Part shown: in pieces, positions 52,374 through 61,051 of the stretch
How the letters are laid out: each line of letters begins with the position of its first letter
How positions within the stretch are numbered: position 1 is the stretch's first letter
NCBI GenBank assembly: GCA_016293845.1
Contig: JAEDDH010000001.1
Span: forward strand, 310,001 to 374,000
Reading direction: 5' to 3'
DNA: 64,000 bases
From: Bacteroidales bacterium
GTDB lineage: Bacteria; Bacteroidota; Bacteroidia; Bacteroidales; UBA3824
The notes under the pieces: model-generated
What the model saw: the letters and a program-made list of their open reading frames with translations, nothing else
Told to the model about the DNA's origin: nothing
Database searches by the model: none
Program-made: the position numbers and the translations under genes

Positions 52374-52722
52374 ATGATAGAATTTAAAAAAGTAACAGAT
52401 ATTTCTCATATTGACGAAATTTTTGCTGTCTATTCCGCTGCCATTTTAACTATGGAGCAGGATGGGATTTTTCAGTGGGACGATTTTTATCCTTATCCAT
52501 AGAATTTGCGTCAATCCGAAATTTCAAAACCAAGGCATAGCCACCAAAACACTAAAATACATCGAAACATTTTGTAAAACAAATAGTTATAAAACCATCC
52601 GCATAGATTGTTTCACCGAAAATCCCTATTCACTAAAACTCTACGACAAAGCCGGTTATTTAGTTGTCGGCTATGCTAATTGGCGAAAAGGGAAGTTTGA
52701 ATTAAGGGAAAAGAGGTTGTGA
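52374..52722 (+). pseudogene. Decayed GNAT N-acetyltransferase
   Basis: The first piece (52374-52500) reads MIEFKKVTDISHIDEIFAVY and on to QWDDFYPYP, then stops at TAG. The second piece in another frame, recognisable from about 52495, reads IHRICVNPKFQNQGIATKTL, the acetyl-CoA-binding motif A of GNAT enzymes, and runs to 52722. The middle of the fold (about 50 residues with the first sheet strands) is missing and the join shifts the frame. The same type of internal deletion hit the DUF4143 ATPase 8 kb away. Confidence 0.8.
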
Positions 52723-52783
52723 AAATTTTTTCACCCCTACATTTTCAATCATTCAAAATATATAGTTCAAATGCATTTTTTAT

Positions 52784-52791
52784 TACATTTG
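52784..52791 (+). promoter_or_regulatory. -7 element of the next gene
   Basis: TACATTTG matches TAnnTTTG and lies just inside a longer reading frame, which supports the start at 52810. Confidence 0.55.
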
Positions 52792-52809
52792 CAAAAAAAA
52801 CAACATACT

Positions 52810-53235
52810 ATGAAATCCAAATTCTTATATCTTGGAATCATTGCTGCTGCGGTTGCCGTAGTGGGGGCAATTTTCGCTAACAAACCTATGCTGCCATCGG
52901 CGCTAAATATGGTGGTACTGCTTACGTATGCGCTTGTATGTATGTTTATTTCAAAAGCATATCCTAAACCGCAAAATACGAATGAAAAAATAGTTTATAA
53001 CGTTCATAACATATCGTGGATGGGGTTATCGGTAATGGCTGTCGGCATTTTACTCAGCATTCAACACTTTCCGGGAGGGCGGACGATGCTGTTCGTTGGT
53101 TTGGTAACTATTGCACTTCCTTTAATTTATCACCTCATTAAAATAGTCAAAGACAAAGATGAAGATGAAAAACAAGACAACAGGCAAACCACCGAAGATG
53201 AAAATGAGTTAAATCAAAAACTACTGTCAAATTAA
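52810..53235 (+). CDS. Four-TM membrane protein
   Basis: This unrecognised protein of 141 residues starts at ATG 52810 (MKSKFLYLGIIAAAVAVVGA). An ATG 13 codons earlier lies upstream of the -7 element and is rejected. Four hydrophobic segments are visible: 5-22, LNMVVLLTYALVCMFISKA, WMGLSVMAVGILLSI and TMLFVGLVTIALPLIYHLI. The C-terminus is very charged (KDKDEDEKQDNRQTTEDEN) and presumably cytoplasmic. Its neighbours give no hint of function. After it, 53236-53378 holds only a short frame reading MLIRLGFALLIAIKLMFYTK, perhaps a scrap of another membrane gene. Confidence 0.65.
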   Translation: MKSKFLYLGIIAAAVAVVGAIFANKPMLPSALNMVVLLTYALVCMFISKAYPKPQNTNEKIVYNVHNISWMGLSVMAVGILLSIQHFPGGRTMLFVGLVTIALPLIYHLIKIVKDKDEDEKQDNRQTTEDENELNQKLLSN

Positions 53236-53378
53236 TACAAAAGTGGGTTGGTGATGCCAAATACAATCATACCGAAATGCTCATCCGCCTGGGCTTTGCC
53301 TTATTGATAGCGATAAAATTAATGTTCTACACCAAAGTATTATCACCGGAGTAGATTAATGAAAGAATCCTTTAAAAC

Positions 53379-54131
53379 TCAGCAAGATACTGTGAATTTG
53401 CATTTTGGATAATTGGAACATCCATAAAACATACCATTTACACCAGAACGTAGTTTTAAATCTCCATTACACCAAGGACATATTAAATTGTTAATTTTGA
53501 ATTGTTTCTCTTGGATATTATCTTGTATATTTTGGATATGTCGCCTCCGAGATACGATCCTTGAAACATCGGAAGATTGAAGCCGCTGTTTGATTATTTG
53601 GACATCTTCCAATGACAAACATTTGTTAATACAATTTTGCTTTATGGTTGCTCTCAATCTATTTGCATAAATTACAGGTTGCGAAACATTTAATCTTTTA
53701 AGAGTTGCATTACCAACAAAAACCACAATAGGATAGTATTTAACATTATGATAATCCGATAGGACATTCTTCAAAGCATAAATATGGCTTAGATTCTGTT
53801 TGATAGGATTTCTAAAATAGTGTTTTTCTTTAAAGATAATCTGCTGCCAATCATCTGCTTTGTCACTACCCATAATCCATCCTGCATAATTTTTGGTTTC
53901 TATTACAAATATACCATATTCAGATATCACAAGATGATCAATCTGCGAAGTACTCCCATTAGGATTTTCTAACATCACATTAGGTATTATGACAAACTTT
54001 TTGCCTAACAAACGTAATCGCAAATTGACTTTTAGTTCGCCAATAAATCCTTTTATCTGAGGGGAGAATATTTTTAATAATAGCATCCCCACTGATACTA
54101 ATATTATACTCAAAACAATAAGAGTCTTCAT
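53379..54131 (-). CDS. NERD nuclease-related protein with C-terminal zinc ribbon
   Basis: This 250-residue protein starts at ATG 54131 with one N-terminal membrane helix (MKTLIVLSIILVSVGMLLLK). The NERD domain spans about 40-150 with IDHLVISEYGIFVIETKNYAGWI, whose D...E-x-K is the nuclease-like active site. The C-terminus is a topoisomerase-type C4 ribbon (CPWCNGDLKLRSG, then FYGCSNYPKCKF). NERD proteins are thought to process or bind DNA and are often encoded in accessory regions. An ATG 17 codons upstream would hide the helix behind an unusual leader. No partner gene is evident. Confidence 0.87.
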   Translation of the reverse strand: MKTLIVLSIILVSVGMLLLKIFSPQIKGFIGELKVNLRLRLLGKKFVIIPNVMLENPNGSTSQIDHLVISEYGIFVIETKNYAGWIMGSDKADDWQQIIFKEKHYFRNPIKQNLSHIYALKNVLSDYHNVKYYPIVVFVGNATLKRLNVSQPVIYANRLRATIKQNCINKCLSLEDVQIIKQRLQSSDVSRIVSRRRHIQNIQDNIQEKQFKINNLICPWCNGDLKLRSGVNGMFYGCSNYPKCKFTVSC

Positions 54132-54194
54132 AAATGCTATAATTAAAACTATTCGGTTACAAAAATAGTTATTATACACCAAAATTATTAAAAA

Positions 54195-54302
54195 ATGGTC
54201 GATAAACAGTCATTAATTCAAAAAATGGCCGATAAATGGTCTATAAAACCGATTTTGGCAGAAAAAATGGCCGATATTTTAATATTTATGGCCGATACAT
54301 AA
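54195..54302 (+). other. Short frame made of ATGGCCGATA repeats
   Basis: ATGGTCGATA or ATGGCCGATA occurs at 54195, 54225, 54267 and 54288, at spacings 30, 42 and 21, all multiples of three. The frame from 54195 to TAA at 54302 encodes 35 residues with M-(V/A)-D four times (QKMADKWSIKP, AEKMADILIFMADT). It could be a small peptide gene, the tail of a lost gene (a winged-helix end), or a repeat. No promoter consensus is seen before it. Confidence 0.35.
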
Positions 54303-54317
54303 TTAGGCTGTGGCTAC

Positions 54318-54626
54318 CTAAAACTCTTTCTGTAACTTATCAGGATTTCGTCGCATATCCCACAGTGTTTCACAAAGAATATGATCTTCGTTAACAATAT
54401 ATATTATTTTATACTTTGTGTCAAACAAAATGGCACGGTATATTTTATCCTTACCTTTTAATAATGGTTCTTTCCGTCCGCTTTCGGGAAACTTTGATAA
54501 TCGGCTTAATGCATTATACATCAAAGTTTTCTTCTTATCAGTTAATGCCTTACCATAATTAGAAACACAATAGTCGAGATAACCATCCCATTTGTCTTGA
54601 AACTTTTCAGAGAGGACAATCTTCAT
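54318..54626 (-). CDS. RelE/ParE-type toxin
   Basis: This 102-residue protein has the RelE/ParE plan: a first strand and two helices (VLSEKFQDKWDGYLDYCVSN), a middle RLSKFPESGRKEPLL, then strands YRAILFDTKYKIIYIVNEDH and an end CETLWDMRRNPDKL with the Arg residues typical of this group. It is probably an mRNA interferase or gyrase poison. It overlaps the end of the antitoxin gene by 20 bases, standard for type II modules. Confidence 0.85.
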   Translation of the reverse strand: MKIVLSEKFQDKWDGYLDYCVSNYGKALTDKKKTLMYNALSRLSKFPESGRKEPLLKGKDKIYRAILFDTKYKIIYIVNEDHILCETLWDMRRNPDKLQKEF

Positions 54627-54897
54627 ACTCGCTAAGTTTTTTTTCGGTATGAGAAATAAATTCTTCGAGTGTTACAAATTTCCCTTGACTTACTTCGGCT
54701 TCAATTTCATCTATCTCTTTAAAGGCCTCGTCGGAGGTTTGAGGAGTAGGAAAATGATAGTCAACTTCTTTGTCAGCCTCTTCAAGGGGAATGTATTGAA
54801 ATGTCCATCCTTTTCCTTTCGCAAATTTGTTGAAATCCTCAAAATCAGCAAAAGGAATATTAAGATTTAGTTGTATGTATTGTGGTGTAGTTATCAT
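54607..54897 (-). CDS. Antitoxin of the RelE/ParE pair
   Basis: This 96-residue partner sits before the toxin. Its N-terminus is unusual for antitoxins (YIQLNLNIPFADFEDFNKFA); its C-terminus is acidic (EIDEIEAEVSQGKFVTLEEF), the usual toxin-binding layout. No clear DNA-binding fold is recognised. A -7 element TATCTTTG lies at 54926-54919 on the minus strand, so the pair has its own promoter. Assignment rests mainly on position and overlap. Confidence 0.8.
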   Translation of the reverse strand: MITTPQYIQLNLNIPFADFEDFNKFAKGKGWTFQYIPLEEADKEVDYHFPTPQTSDEAFKEIDEIEAEVSQGKFVTLEEFISHTEKKLSEYEDCPL

Positions 54898-54973
54898 AGT
54901 TTCAATTTTCTGACTTTACAAAGATAAGCATTTGTTTTGAAAAAAAATCGTTACAAATCAAAAAAAATTAAAA

Positions 54974-57067
54974 TCACACCGTTCCCCACCATTTTCGCAT
55001 TACCCATTCGGCTGTTAACAGTATGAGTATCAGGTAAAAAAGCCATCTTAATTCTATCAAGCCGGCGGTGGTGGTTTCGGTGAAGATGACGGGTTTGGCA
55101 TCGCGGAGGGTGATGAGGTCGTGAGACATTGTGGTTAGGTCGGCAGGATAATACATTTTGCCACCGGTGGTGGTGGACATTTTTTGGAGCACGGTGTGGT
55201 TGGCGCGAAGGTCTTCGGTTTCGGCAGAGTTTTCTATTATGGAGAAACCGCCTGATTTAGTGAGTTTTCCACCACAGAATTTGGCGGTGGACTCGAAATT
55301 ATATGTGCCTGTTTTGAGGGTGTCGATACGGAGAAAATATCCGGAGGCGGCGGATTGAAGCGTGTAGGTTTGACGGAAGTTGTTATCGTTTGATATTGTG
55401 ATTGTTACCTCGGCATCGGTGATGGGCTGCATCTGTTTGTCCGACACTTTGGCAGAAAAACAAACCGGGTCGCCAAGGTTGTAGATACGTTGCGAGGTGA
55501 GCGAAAACTGTTCCTGAGTATTGCGCGAAACCAGAAACTGCACTATGCGACCGATAAACTGATCGAACATCTCATGTGTGCGGTAACGCTTGTAACAGTC
55601 TATGCGCCAACGCCATAACCCCTCCCCTGCTATTACGGCAGATTTGGCTACCGACGGGTCGCAAATGGCTATTAGAGGTTTGGTGGTTTGAACGTTTTTA
55701 ATCTTTTGATATGCAAGCACTTTGGCGGCTGGGAGAACGTTGTAAGTGCCAAAGCGACAATTGAGCGGAGGTGTGCGAGTGAGAAAATCTGTTGTGCGCT
55801 GCTCCAAGGCAAAAAGCGGAAAATTTATATTTGTCGAGGCAAGAGCGTCTTCAAAACTACTACCAGAAGGTTCAATTTCGATGCAACGGTTGAGTTTGTT
55901 GAAGGCAGTGATGTCAGTTTTAGCTCCTGCCACAAAAAGTGTGGGAATTTCTTTGCGTTGCATTTCGGTTAAACGGTTGCCAAACTGCGCATTAGCACTT
56001 GGTAATTGAACCAATACAGCAAGATTGTAGCCGGTGAGCGGTTTGTCGCCAAATTCCTCAACAGTAGAGACAGTTAAATCGTAACTTAAATTAAAACTCA
56101 AAGCCGAACGCAGTGCCGCCACGTCGGGATGAGGATATTCGCTGAGTATGAGGATTTTGTATTTATCATCAATAACGTCTATAACAATTTCGCGAGTGTT
56201 GTTTTCTGTGGTGATTTCGTTGTTGAGCGGACGGAGCGATACGGTGTATTTTTGCAGACCCTTTTCGGAGGCTTTGAGCGTGGCGGTGATGTTTTGGATA
56301 TAGCCGTCGGATGCGATGTTGATTGGCTCAGAAAACACCGACTTGCCCTTGTGAGTTATCTCACAGATAGATTTTTGCCCTTTGAGCATTTTTGCCGAAG
56401 CAGAAATTTCGATAGAAAACTCATTACCCAGAAAAGAGGTTTCGTTATATACTGTTTTTGAGATAGATAGGTCGCAATATTGAGTTGTGTCGCCCATTGC
56501 CACGGTAAATATTTTAAAGCCCGATTGTTGAGCGGCGTAAACAGGATTCTGACCTTTGTTGCAGATACCGTCGCTGCACAAAATCAGTGAGTTAGCATTA
56601 GTGTTGTAAAGCCCGTTTTTAAGTGCTTCAAGCATTTGAGAATAGTCGGTGGCTTTTTCGGAAAAGTTGAGCGATGTATCCGACGACAAGTTAGAACCAA
56701 ATGTATAAAGTTGAACGTTATAGTTATCTTTCAGATTGTCAACGGCTTGCATTAACGAACTATAAAATTTTTTAAGTGAATCGCCGCTACCCTCGCCACG
56801 CATTATCATCGAACCAGAATTGTCGATTACAACAGGAAGAACGGGTTTTTCGGAGCGGTTGGTCTGCGTTTTTATAAAAATATTGAGCAAAAGAATGCCC
56901 GTTATAAAAAGTGCGGTAAACCTCAGACCTGCAAGTATATAAATCTTGTACGACTGAAATTCTGCAAGCCGTTTGTTTTTATAATAAGATACAGCGGTAA
57001 AGGCTGCTGCTGCCACAAAACACAGCAACAGCGTATACCACGGATAGTCTAAAACGATGCTTTTCAA
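54974..57067 (-). CDS. VWA-domain membrane protein
   Basis: This 697-residue protein has two N-terminal helices (about 11-28, 43-64), then a von Willebrand A domain beginning LPVVIDNSGSMIM with the metal site Asp82-x-Ser84-x-Ser86, a long beta-rich periplasmic part, and a C-terminal helix (WLFYLILILLTAEWVMRKWW). It resembles Bacteroidota membrane VWA proteins of the BatA/BatB sort in architecture, but the usual moxR and bat genes are absent. It begins three bases after the muramidase gene stop, so both are one transcript. It may hold the muramidase near the envelope or serve in surface protein assembly; either is inference. Confidence 0.86.
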   Translation of the reverse strand: MKSIVLDYPWYTLLLCFVAAAAFTAVSYYKNKRLAEFQSYKIYILAGLRFTALFITGILLLNIFIKTQTNRSEKPVLPVVIDNSGSMIMRGEGSGDSLKKFYSSLMQAVDNLKDNYNVQLYTFGSNLSSDTSLNFSEKATDYSQMLEALKNGLYNTNANSLILCSDGICNKGQNPVYAAQQSGFKIFTVAMGDTTQYCDLSISKTVYNETSFLGNEFSIEISASAKMLKGQKSICEITHKGKSVFSEPINIASDGYIQNITATLKASEKGLQKYTVSLRPLNNEITTENNTREIVIDVIDDKYKILILSEYPHPDVAALRSALSFNLSYDLTVSTVEEFGDKPLTGYNLAVLVQLPSANAQFGNRLTEMQRKEIPTLFVAGAKTDITAFNKLNRCIEIEPSGSSFEDALASTNINFPLFALEQRTTDFLTRTPPLNCRFGTYNVLPAAKVLAYQKIKNVQTTKPLIAICDPSVAKSAVIAGEGLWRWRIDCYKRYRTHEMFDQFIGRIVQFLVSRNTQEQFSLTSQRIYNLGDPVCFSAKVSDKQMQPITDAEVTITISNDNNFRQTYTLQSAASGYFLRIDTLKTGTYNFESTAKFCGGKLTKSGGFSIIENSAETEDLRANHTVLQKMSTTTGGKMYYPADLTTMSHDLITLRDAKPVIFTETTTAGLIELRWLFYLILILLTAEWVMRKWWGTV

Positions 57068-57070
57068 AAT

Positions 57071-58345
57071 TTATAATAATTTTTTATAAATTTCGTAGTA
57101 CTGTTGAAGGCGTTTTTCGTATTGTGCAGGAGCGGCAAGTCCGTTGTATTCCTTTGCAAATGAGAGGAAATCGCCCGTGAGCAAGTACTGAACACGCGAA
57201 CTCTTGGCTGTGCAGAAATCAAACAATGCCATAATATGGTATCGTATATCCTTAGAGAAAGCCTCGTACATATCTTTTACCGAAGTGTAACCTATGCTCT
57301 TGTAGTTGAAGCCCATAACCTGCGGCGCACCCATTGATATTGAGTACATTGCACTTTGTTCGTCGAGTGCGCGGGCAATGCCAAACGCCTCCCATTCGGT
57401 GGCTTGACCGTTGTGCGAAATTGTCCAATCGTCGCTATTTTTGTGACGGTATTTATGGTCTTCGCGTTTGCTTTTGGTGTTGAATGTGAAGTACTTATCG
57501 TATTCTTTCTTGCCTTCGTCGGTTTTGGCAAAATAGGTGTAGAATACGTGGTTTTCAAAGCGGATAAGCATTTTGCCGTCAGAAGCAAAACCATCGCCAC
57601 CGCTCTCTACGCATATTACAGCAAGGGCAATTTCTACCTCAATACCAAGTTCTTTGGAGATTTTGGTAACGAGATTGCCGTATTTGTTCCAAGTTTTAAC
57701 GGCGATTTTGCCATAACGATCTTGACCCTCTGCCGAAAGTTGCTTTGATGGAGCAAGTTCCACTTTTTTGAGGTCGGCACGCGAATTGAAGAAAACGCGT
57801 GTGTCGGTATCTTTTTTGGTGGTATTGTCGGTGGTCTTTTTGGTTGTGTTGTTGGAGGATTTGCCATCTTCCAAAAGGGTTACAAATTCGGCGCTTACGT
57901 AGCCTGTTTTGCCCTTATAATCAACGCCATACCAACCTTTGTGCTTGCTTACTACCACGAGCACGTTGCCTTCGTACACTTTGCCGTTGATAGTGCTGTC
58001 GGTGCTGTAAAACGAACGGACGTTGAGCACTTTGGCGTTAACCACCACCTTTTGAACAGTGTCGGTGATGTCGATATATTTTGCCATACAATACGCCTCG
58101 CCGACTTCGGTACTGATGTTTACCCAATCGCCTTTTTTTTGAAGAATTGAAACGATGGTGTGTTTTTTGAGTTTGTAGAGCACCTTGGCATCGGTTGACG
58201 GTGATTTGCGTGCGTTGAGGGTTGTGACGTTTACCATTCCCTTGGCTACCGCTGTGGTGTTTTTTGATTCTTTAATGTTGCTTTTGTCTACGGTGTCGGG
58301 CTGCTTTTTTTTACCGAAACCGAATAGTCGTGCGAGCCATCCCAT
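57071..58345 (-). CDS. N-acetylmuramidase (DUF3380) with two SH3 domains, no signal peptide
   Basis: This 424-residue murein hydrolase starts MGWLARLFGFGKKKQP with no leader. Two bacterial SH3 domains lie at about 35-85 (TTLNARKSPSTDAKVLYKL) and 97-155 (VLNVRSFYSTDSTINGKVY). The C-terminal muramidase domain (about 205-424) has the catalytic Glu in LAVICVESGGDG and the SMGAPQVMGFN block of the DUF3380 family, best known from phage endolysins and from contractile injection systems. No phage genes are nearby. Overlap-like spacing (three bases) with the VWA gene shows an operon. A -7-like TAACTTTG is at 58387-58380. Confidence 0.87.
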   Translation of the reverse strand: MGWLARLFGFGKKKQPDTVDKSNIKESKNTTAVAKGMVNVTTLNARKSPSTDAKVLYKLKKHTIVSILQKKGDWVNISTEVGEAYCMAKYIDITDTVQKVVVNAKVLNVRSFYSTDSTINGKVYEGNVLVVVSKHKGWYGVDYKGKTGYVSAEFVTLLEDGKSSNNTTKKTTDNTTKKDTDTRVFFNSRADLKKVELAPSKQLSAEGQDRYGKIAVKTWNKYGNLVTKISKELGIEVEIALAVICVESGGDGFASDGKMLIRFENHVFYTYFAKTDEGKKEYDKYFTFNTKSKREDHKYRHKNSDDWTISHNGQATEWEAFGIARALDEQSAMYSISMGAPQVMGFNYKSIGYTSVKDMYEAFSKDIRYHIMALFDFCTAKSSRVQYLLTGDFLSFAKEYNGLAAPAQYEKRLQQYYEIYKKLL

Positions 58346-58390
58346 AATGTTAGTGTTGATTTATTTTAATTATCTTTTACAAAGTTATAA

Positions 58391-58430
58391 AAAAAAGACG
58401 ATACGCAATCACGTATCGTCCAATTTTTTT
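58391..58430 (-). terminator. Terminator of the pyrE-yicC-fabG operon
   Basis: GACGATACG (58397-58405) and CGTATCGTC (58412-58420), followed on the minus strand by a T run. Confidence 0.85.
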
Positions 58431-58446
58431 ATAAAAAATTTATTTT

Positions 58447-59193
58447 TTACATATTCATACCGCCGTCAACTTGGATAACCTGACCGCTTACGTATGCCGA
58501 CATATCCGATGCGAGGAATGTGGCCACTTCGGCGATGTCTTCGGGTTTGCCACCGCGACGAAGAGGAATTTTCTTTTTCCACTCTTCGCGAACGTTGTCG
58601 GAAAGTGCTGCTGTCATAGCGGTTTCGATAAATCCGGGAGCAATTGCGTTGGCGCGGATCCCTTTGGGACCCATTTCTTGTGCAACAGATTTTGCAAGAG
58701 CAATCAAACCAGCCTTAGAAGCGGCGTAGTTGCTCTGTCCTGCGTTTCCGTGAACGCCCACAACGCTTGCCATATTGATAATAGAACCGTTGCGCTGGCT
58801 CATCATAATGGGAACTATTGCGTGGATAAAGTTGAAAGCCGATTTGAGGTTAACATTGATAACGGCGTCCCACTGCTGCTCGCTCATACGGAGCATAAGG
58901 CCGTCCTTAGTGATGCCGGCGTTGTTAACGAGAATGTCGATGCGGCCGAAATCAGCCTTGATTTGCTCCACTACCTGAGCAGTTTGAGCAAAATCGGCAG
59001 CGTTTGAAGCGTATGCCTTAACCTTAACGCCAAGTGCAGCGATTTCTTTTTCGGTATTCTGCGCGTCCTCGTTGATGGCGAGGTCGGTGAAAGCGATGTT
59101 TGCGCCTTCTGCAGCGTATTTGAGGGCAATTGCCTTGCCTATTCCGCGGGCTGCGCCTGTTATCACAGCCACTTTTCCTTTTAACAAATCCAT
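58447..59193 (-). CDS. fabG: 3-oxoacyl-[acyl-carrier-protein] reductase
   Basis: This is the NADPH-dependent reductase of fatty acid elongation. It has 248 residues, standard. Cofactor loop ITGAARGIGKAIA at 11-23, NNAGITKDGL, and the catalytic YAASKAG with Ser in NMASVVG are present; the end VIQVDGGMNM is the usual FabG tail. It is the last gene of an operon with pyrE and yicC (20 bases from yicC), before a terminator. Generic SDR activity on another substrate cannot be fully excluded, but the sequence is close to FabG consensus. Confidence 0.95.
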   Translation of the reverse strand: MDLLKGKVAVITGAARGIGKAIALKYAAEGANIAFTDLAINEDAQNTEKEIAALGVKVKAYASNAADFAQTAQVVEQIKADFGRIDILVNNAGITKDGLMLRMSEQQWDAVINVNLKSAFNFIHAIVPIMMSQRNGSIINMASVVGVHGNAGQSNYAASKAGLIALAKSVAQEMGPKGIRANAIAPGFIETAMTAALSDNVREEWKKKIPLRRGGKPEDIAEVATFLASDMSAYVSGQVIQVDGGMNM

Positions 59194-59213
59194 TTTGTGT
59201 CTATTTATTTGTT

Positions 59214-60089
59214 TTACAATATGTTCAATACTTGTTCTTTAATTTTTTCGAGTTCGTCTTTCATCATCACCACAATCTTTTGAATGTCGCTGTCGTTGGC
59301 CTTAGAGCCGAGAGTGTTGATTTCGCGACCCATTTCCTGAGCGATGAAACCGAGTTTTTTACCCGGAGCCTCCTGAGCGTCAATGGTTTCGATAAAGTAA
59401 TCGCAGTGATTTTTTAAGCGGATTTTCTCTTCGGTGATGTCGAGTTTTTCGATGTAATAAATCAATTCTTGCTCAAAACGGTTGCGGTCTACGTCTAAAC
59501 CTTTCAACTCTTCAAACCTTGAAGCAATACGTTCTTTGATTTGTTCAACACGCTGTTTTTCAAACGGTTCTACACGCGAAAGATATTCAAGAATCAAGTT
59601 TGTGCGCTTAACAAAATCGCCTTTGAGGTTTTGACCTTCTTGTGTGCGGAAATTATCCAACGCGTCTACTGCCTTGATAAGCAATGTTTTAACAAACTCC
59701 CATTCGTTTTCGTCGAGCGGTTCGGGGTCGTTGCGGAGCACGTCAGGAAAACGCAAAAGAGTGGTAAACAACTGTGTTTGGTCGGGTTTAAAGTTAAGAC
59801 GATCAGTGATTTGCGACATCGTGTTAAAGTACGACGCCAACAATTCTTCGTTAACCTTTACAGCCTCGCCACCCGAAACCACCGTGATGGTGAGCGAAAA
59901 ATCAATCTTTCCGCGTTCGAGCCTCTCTCCTATTATCGAGCGCATTTCAAGTTCACGCTCTTTGTAGTTGGCAGGCAGTTTGGTGTTGATATCCAAACTT
60001 TTACCGTTGAGCGATTTAATTTCTATTTCGTAGTTTTTACCGTTGAGGATAGCGACTGCCTTGCCGAATCCTGTCATCGATTTCATCAT
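59214..60089 (-). CDS. yicC: YicC family endoribonuclease
   Basis: This 291-residue protein has the family opening MKSMTGFGKA followed by KSLNGKSLDINTKLP and a C-terminal DUF1732 helix (GFIAQEMGREINTLGSKAND). YicC homologues cleave RNA, including small RNA regulators in E. coli. The second Met is a possible start. It lies 31 bases after pyrE and 20 before fabG, so it is translated from a tricistronic message. Confidence 0.93.
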   Translation of the reverse strand: MMKSMTGFGKAVAILNGKNYEIEIKSLNGKSLDINTKLPANYKERELEMRSIIGERLERGKIDFSLTITVVSGGEAVKVNEELLASYFNTMSQITDRLNFKPDQTQLFTTLLRFPDVLRNDPEPLDENEWEFVKTLLIKAVDALDNFRTQEGQNLKGDFVKRTNLILEYLSRVEPFEKQRVEQIKERIASRFEELKGLDVDRNRFEQELIYYIEKLDITEEKIRLKNHCDYFIETIDAQEAPGKKLGFIAQEMGREINTLGSKANDSDIQKIVVMMKDELEKIKEQVLNIL

Positions 60090-60120
60090 CGGAATTATCT
60101 GTTTTATAACAACTTACTAA

Positions 60121-60759
60121 TTATTTACCCCAATTTTCGGGATTTTGACGCCATTCCAATAGTTTTGGAAGCATCTCTTGTTTTACATAGCCGGTTTCTA
60201 TTGCCAACTCTATCAGCGAGTTATAGTTGCTCAATGTATAAAGTTTGCAATTTGCCTGCTCAAAACTTTGAGTAGCAACAGGAAATCCGTATGTAAAAAT
60301 AGCCATCATAGCCTGCACGTCGCACTCTTTTTCGCGGAGGGCCGAAACGGCTTTGAGGCTGCTCATTCCGGTAGAAACTAGGTCTTCTATCACTATGGTT
60401 TTCTGACCTTTATGGCAAATTCCTTCCACTTGGTTTTCAAGTCCGTGAGTTTTGCTGCTGCTGCGCACATACACCATCGGAAGGTCGAGTTCGTCGGCCA
60501 CCAAAGCACCCACAGCGATAGCACCCGTAGCCACACCTGCAATAAGTTCGGTGTCGGGATACTTGGTCTTAATCAATTCGGCGAACTTCTTTTTGAGGAA
60601 AGTGCGCACTTGTGGATAAGACAAAGATTTGCGGTTGTCGGTGTAAATAGGTGATTTCCAACCCGATGCCCATGTAAACGGCGATTCGGGATTAAGTTCT
60701 ACGGCCTTGATGTCGAGAAGATATTTTGCCACTTGGCGGTCGGTTTCTAAATGTTCCAT
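60121..60759 (-). CDS. pyrE: Orotate phosphoribosyltransferase
   Basis: This enzyme makes orotidine monophosphate from orotate and PRPP in pyrimidine synthesis. It has 212 residues; PRPP loop VIEDLVSTGMSSLKA near 122-137, and VATGAIAVGALVADEL is typical. It opens an operon with yicC and fabG. A -7 element TATATTTG is at 60847-60840 on the minus strand. Confidence 0.95.
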   Translation of the reverse strand: MEHLETDRQVAKYLLDIKAVELNPESPFTWASGWKSPIYTDNRKSLSYPQVRTFLKKKFAELIKTKYPDTELIAGVATGAIAVGALVADELDLPMVYVRSSSKTHGLENQVEGICHKGQKTIVIEDLVSTGMSSLKAVSALREKECDVQAMMAIFTYGFPVATQSFEQANCKLYTLSNYNSLIELAIETGYVKQEMLPKLLEWRQNPENWGK

Positions 60760-60998
60760 TGCGTTGTAAAGTTATTTATTACGCCCACCGTCACACCTTA
60801 TATAATAGACATAGGCGGCATCAGCGCATATTTTTTGCGCAAATATATAAAATGGTTTTGGAAAACAAGATAATCATAGCGATTTTTTTTAACCAAGCAT
60901 CAAAAACCAACAAAGCACAATGTACGTTTTGGGGATTTGTAGTTCGTAATCAAGAATTTTGTCCAATAATCTCAAAAAGGTGTAAAATCCATGTTCCA

Positions 60999-61030
60999 TT
61001 TGCATTTTTCCCAACTATTTTCTATTTTTG
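60999..61030 (+). promoter_or_regulatory. Consensus promoter of the small antitoxin-like gene
   Basis: TTTG 60999-61002, 20 bases, TATTTTTG 61023-61030. It decides the start at 61052; the upstream ATG at 61028 falls within the promoter. Confidence 0.78.
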
Positions 61031-61051
61031 CGTTATAAAAAAAATAAAATT

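Noticed and set aside
54183..54302. CRISPR-like array from the ATGGCCGATA repeats
   Set aside because: Repeats are only ten bases, spacings unequal, and no cas genes occur in the window.
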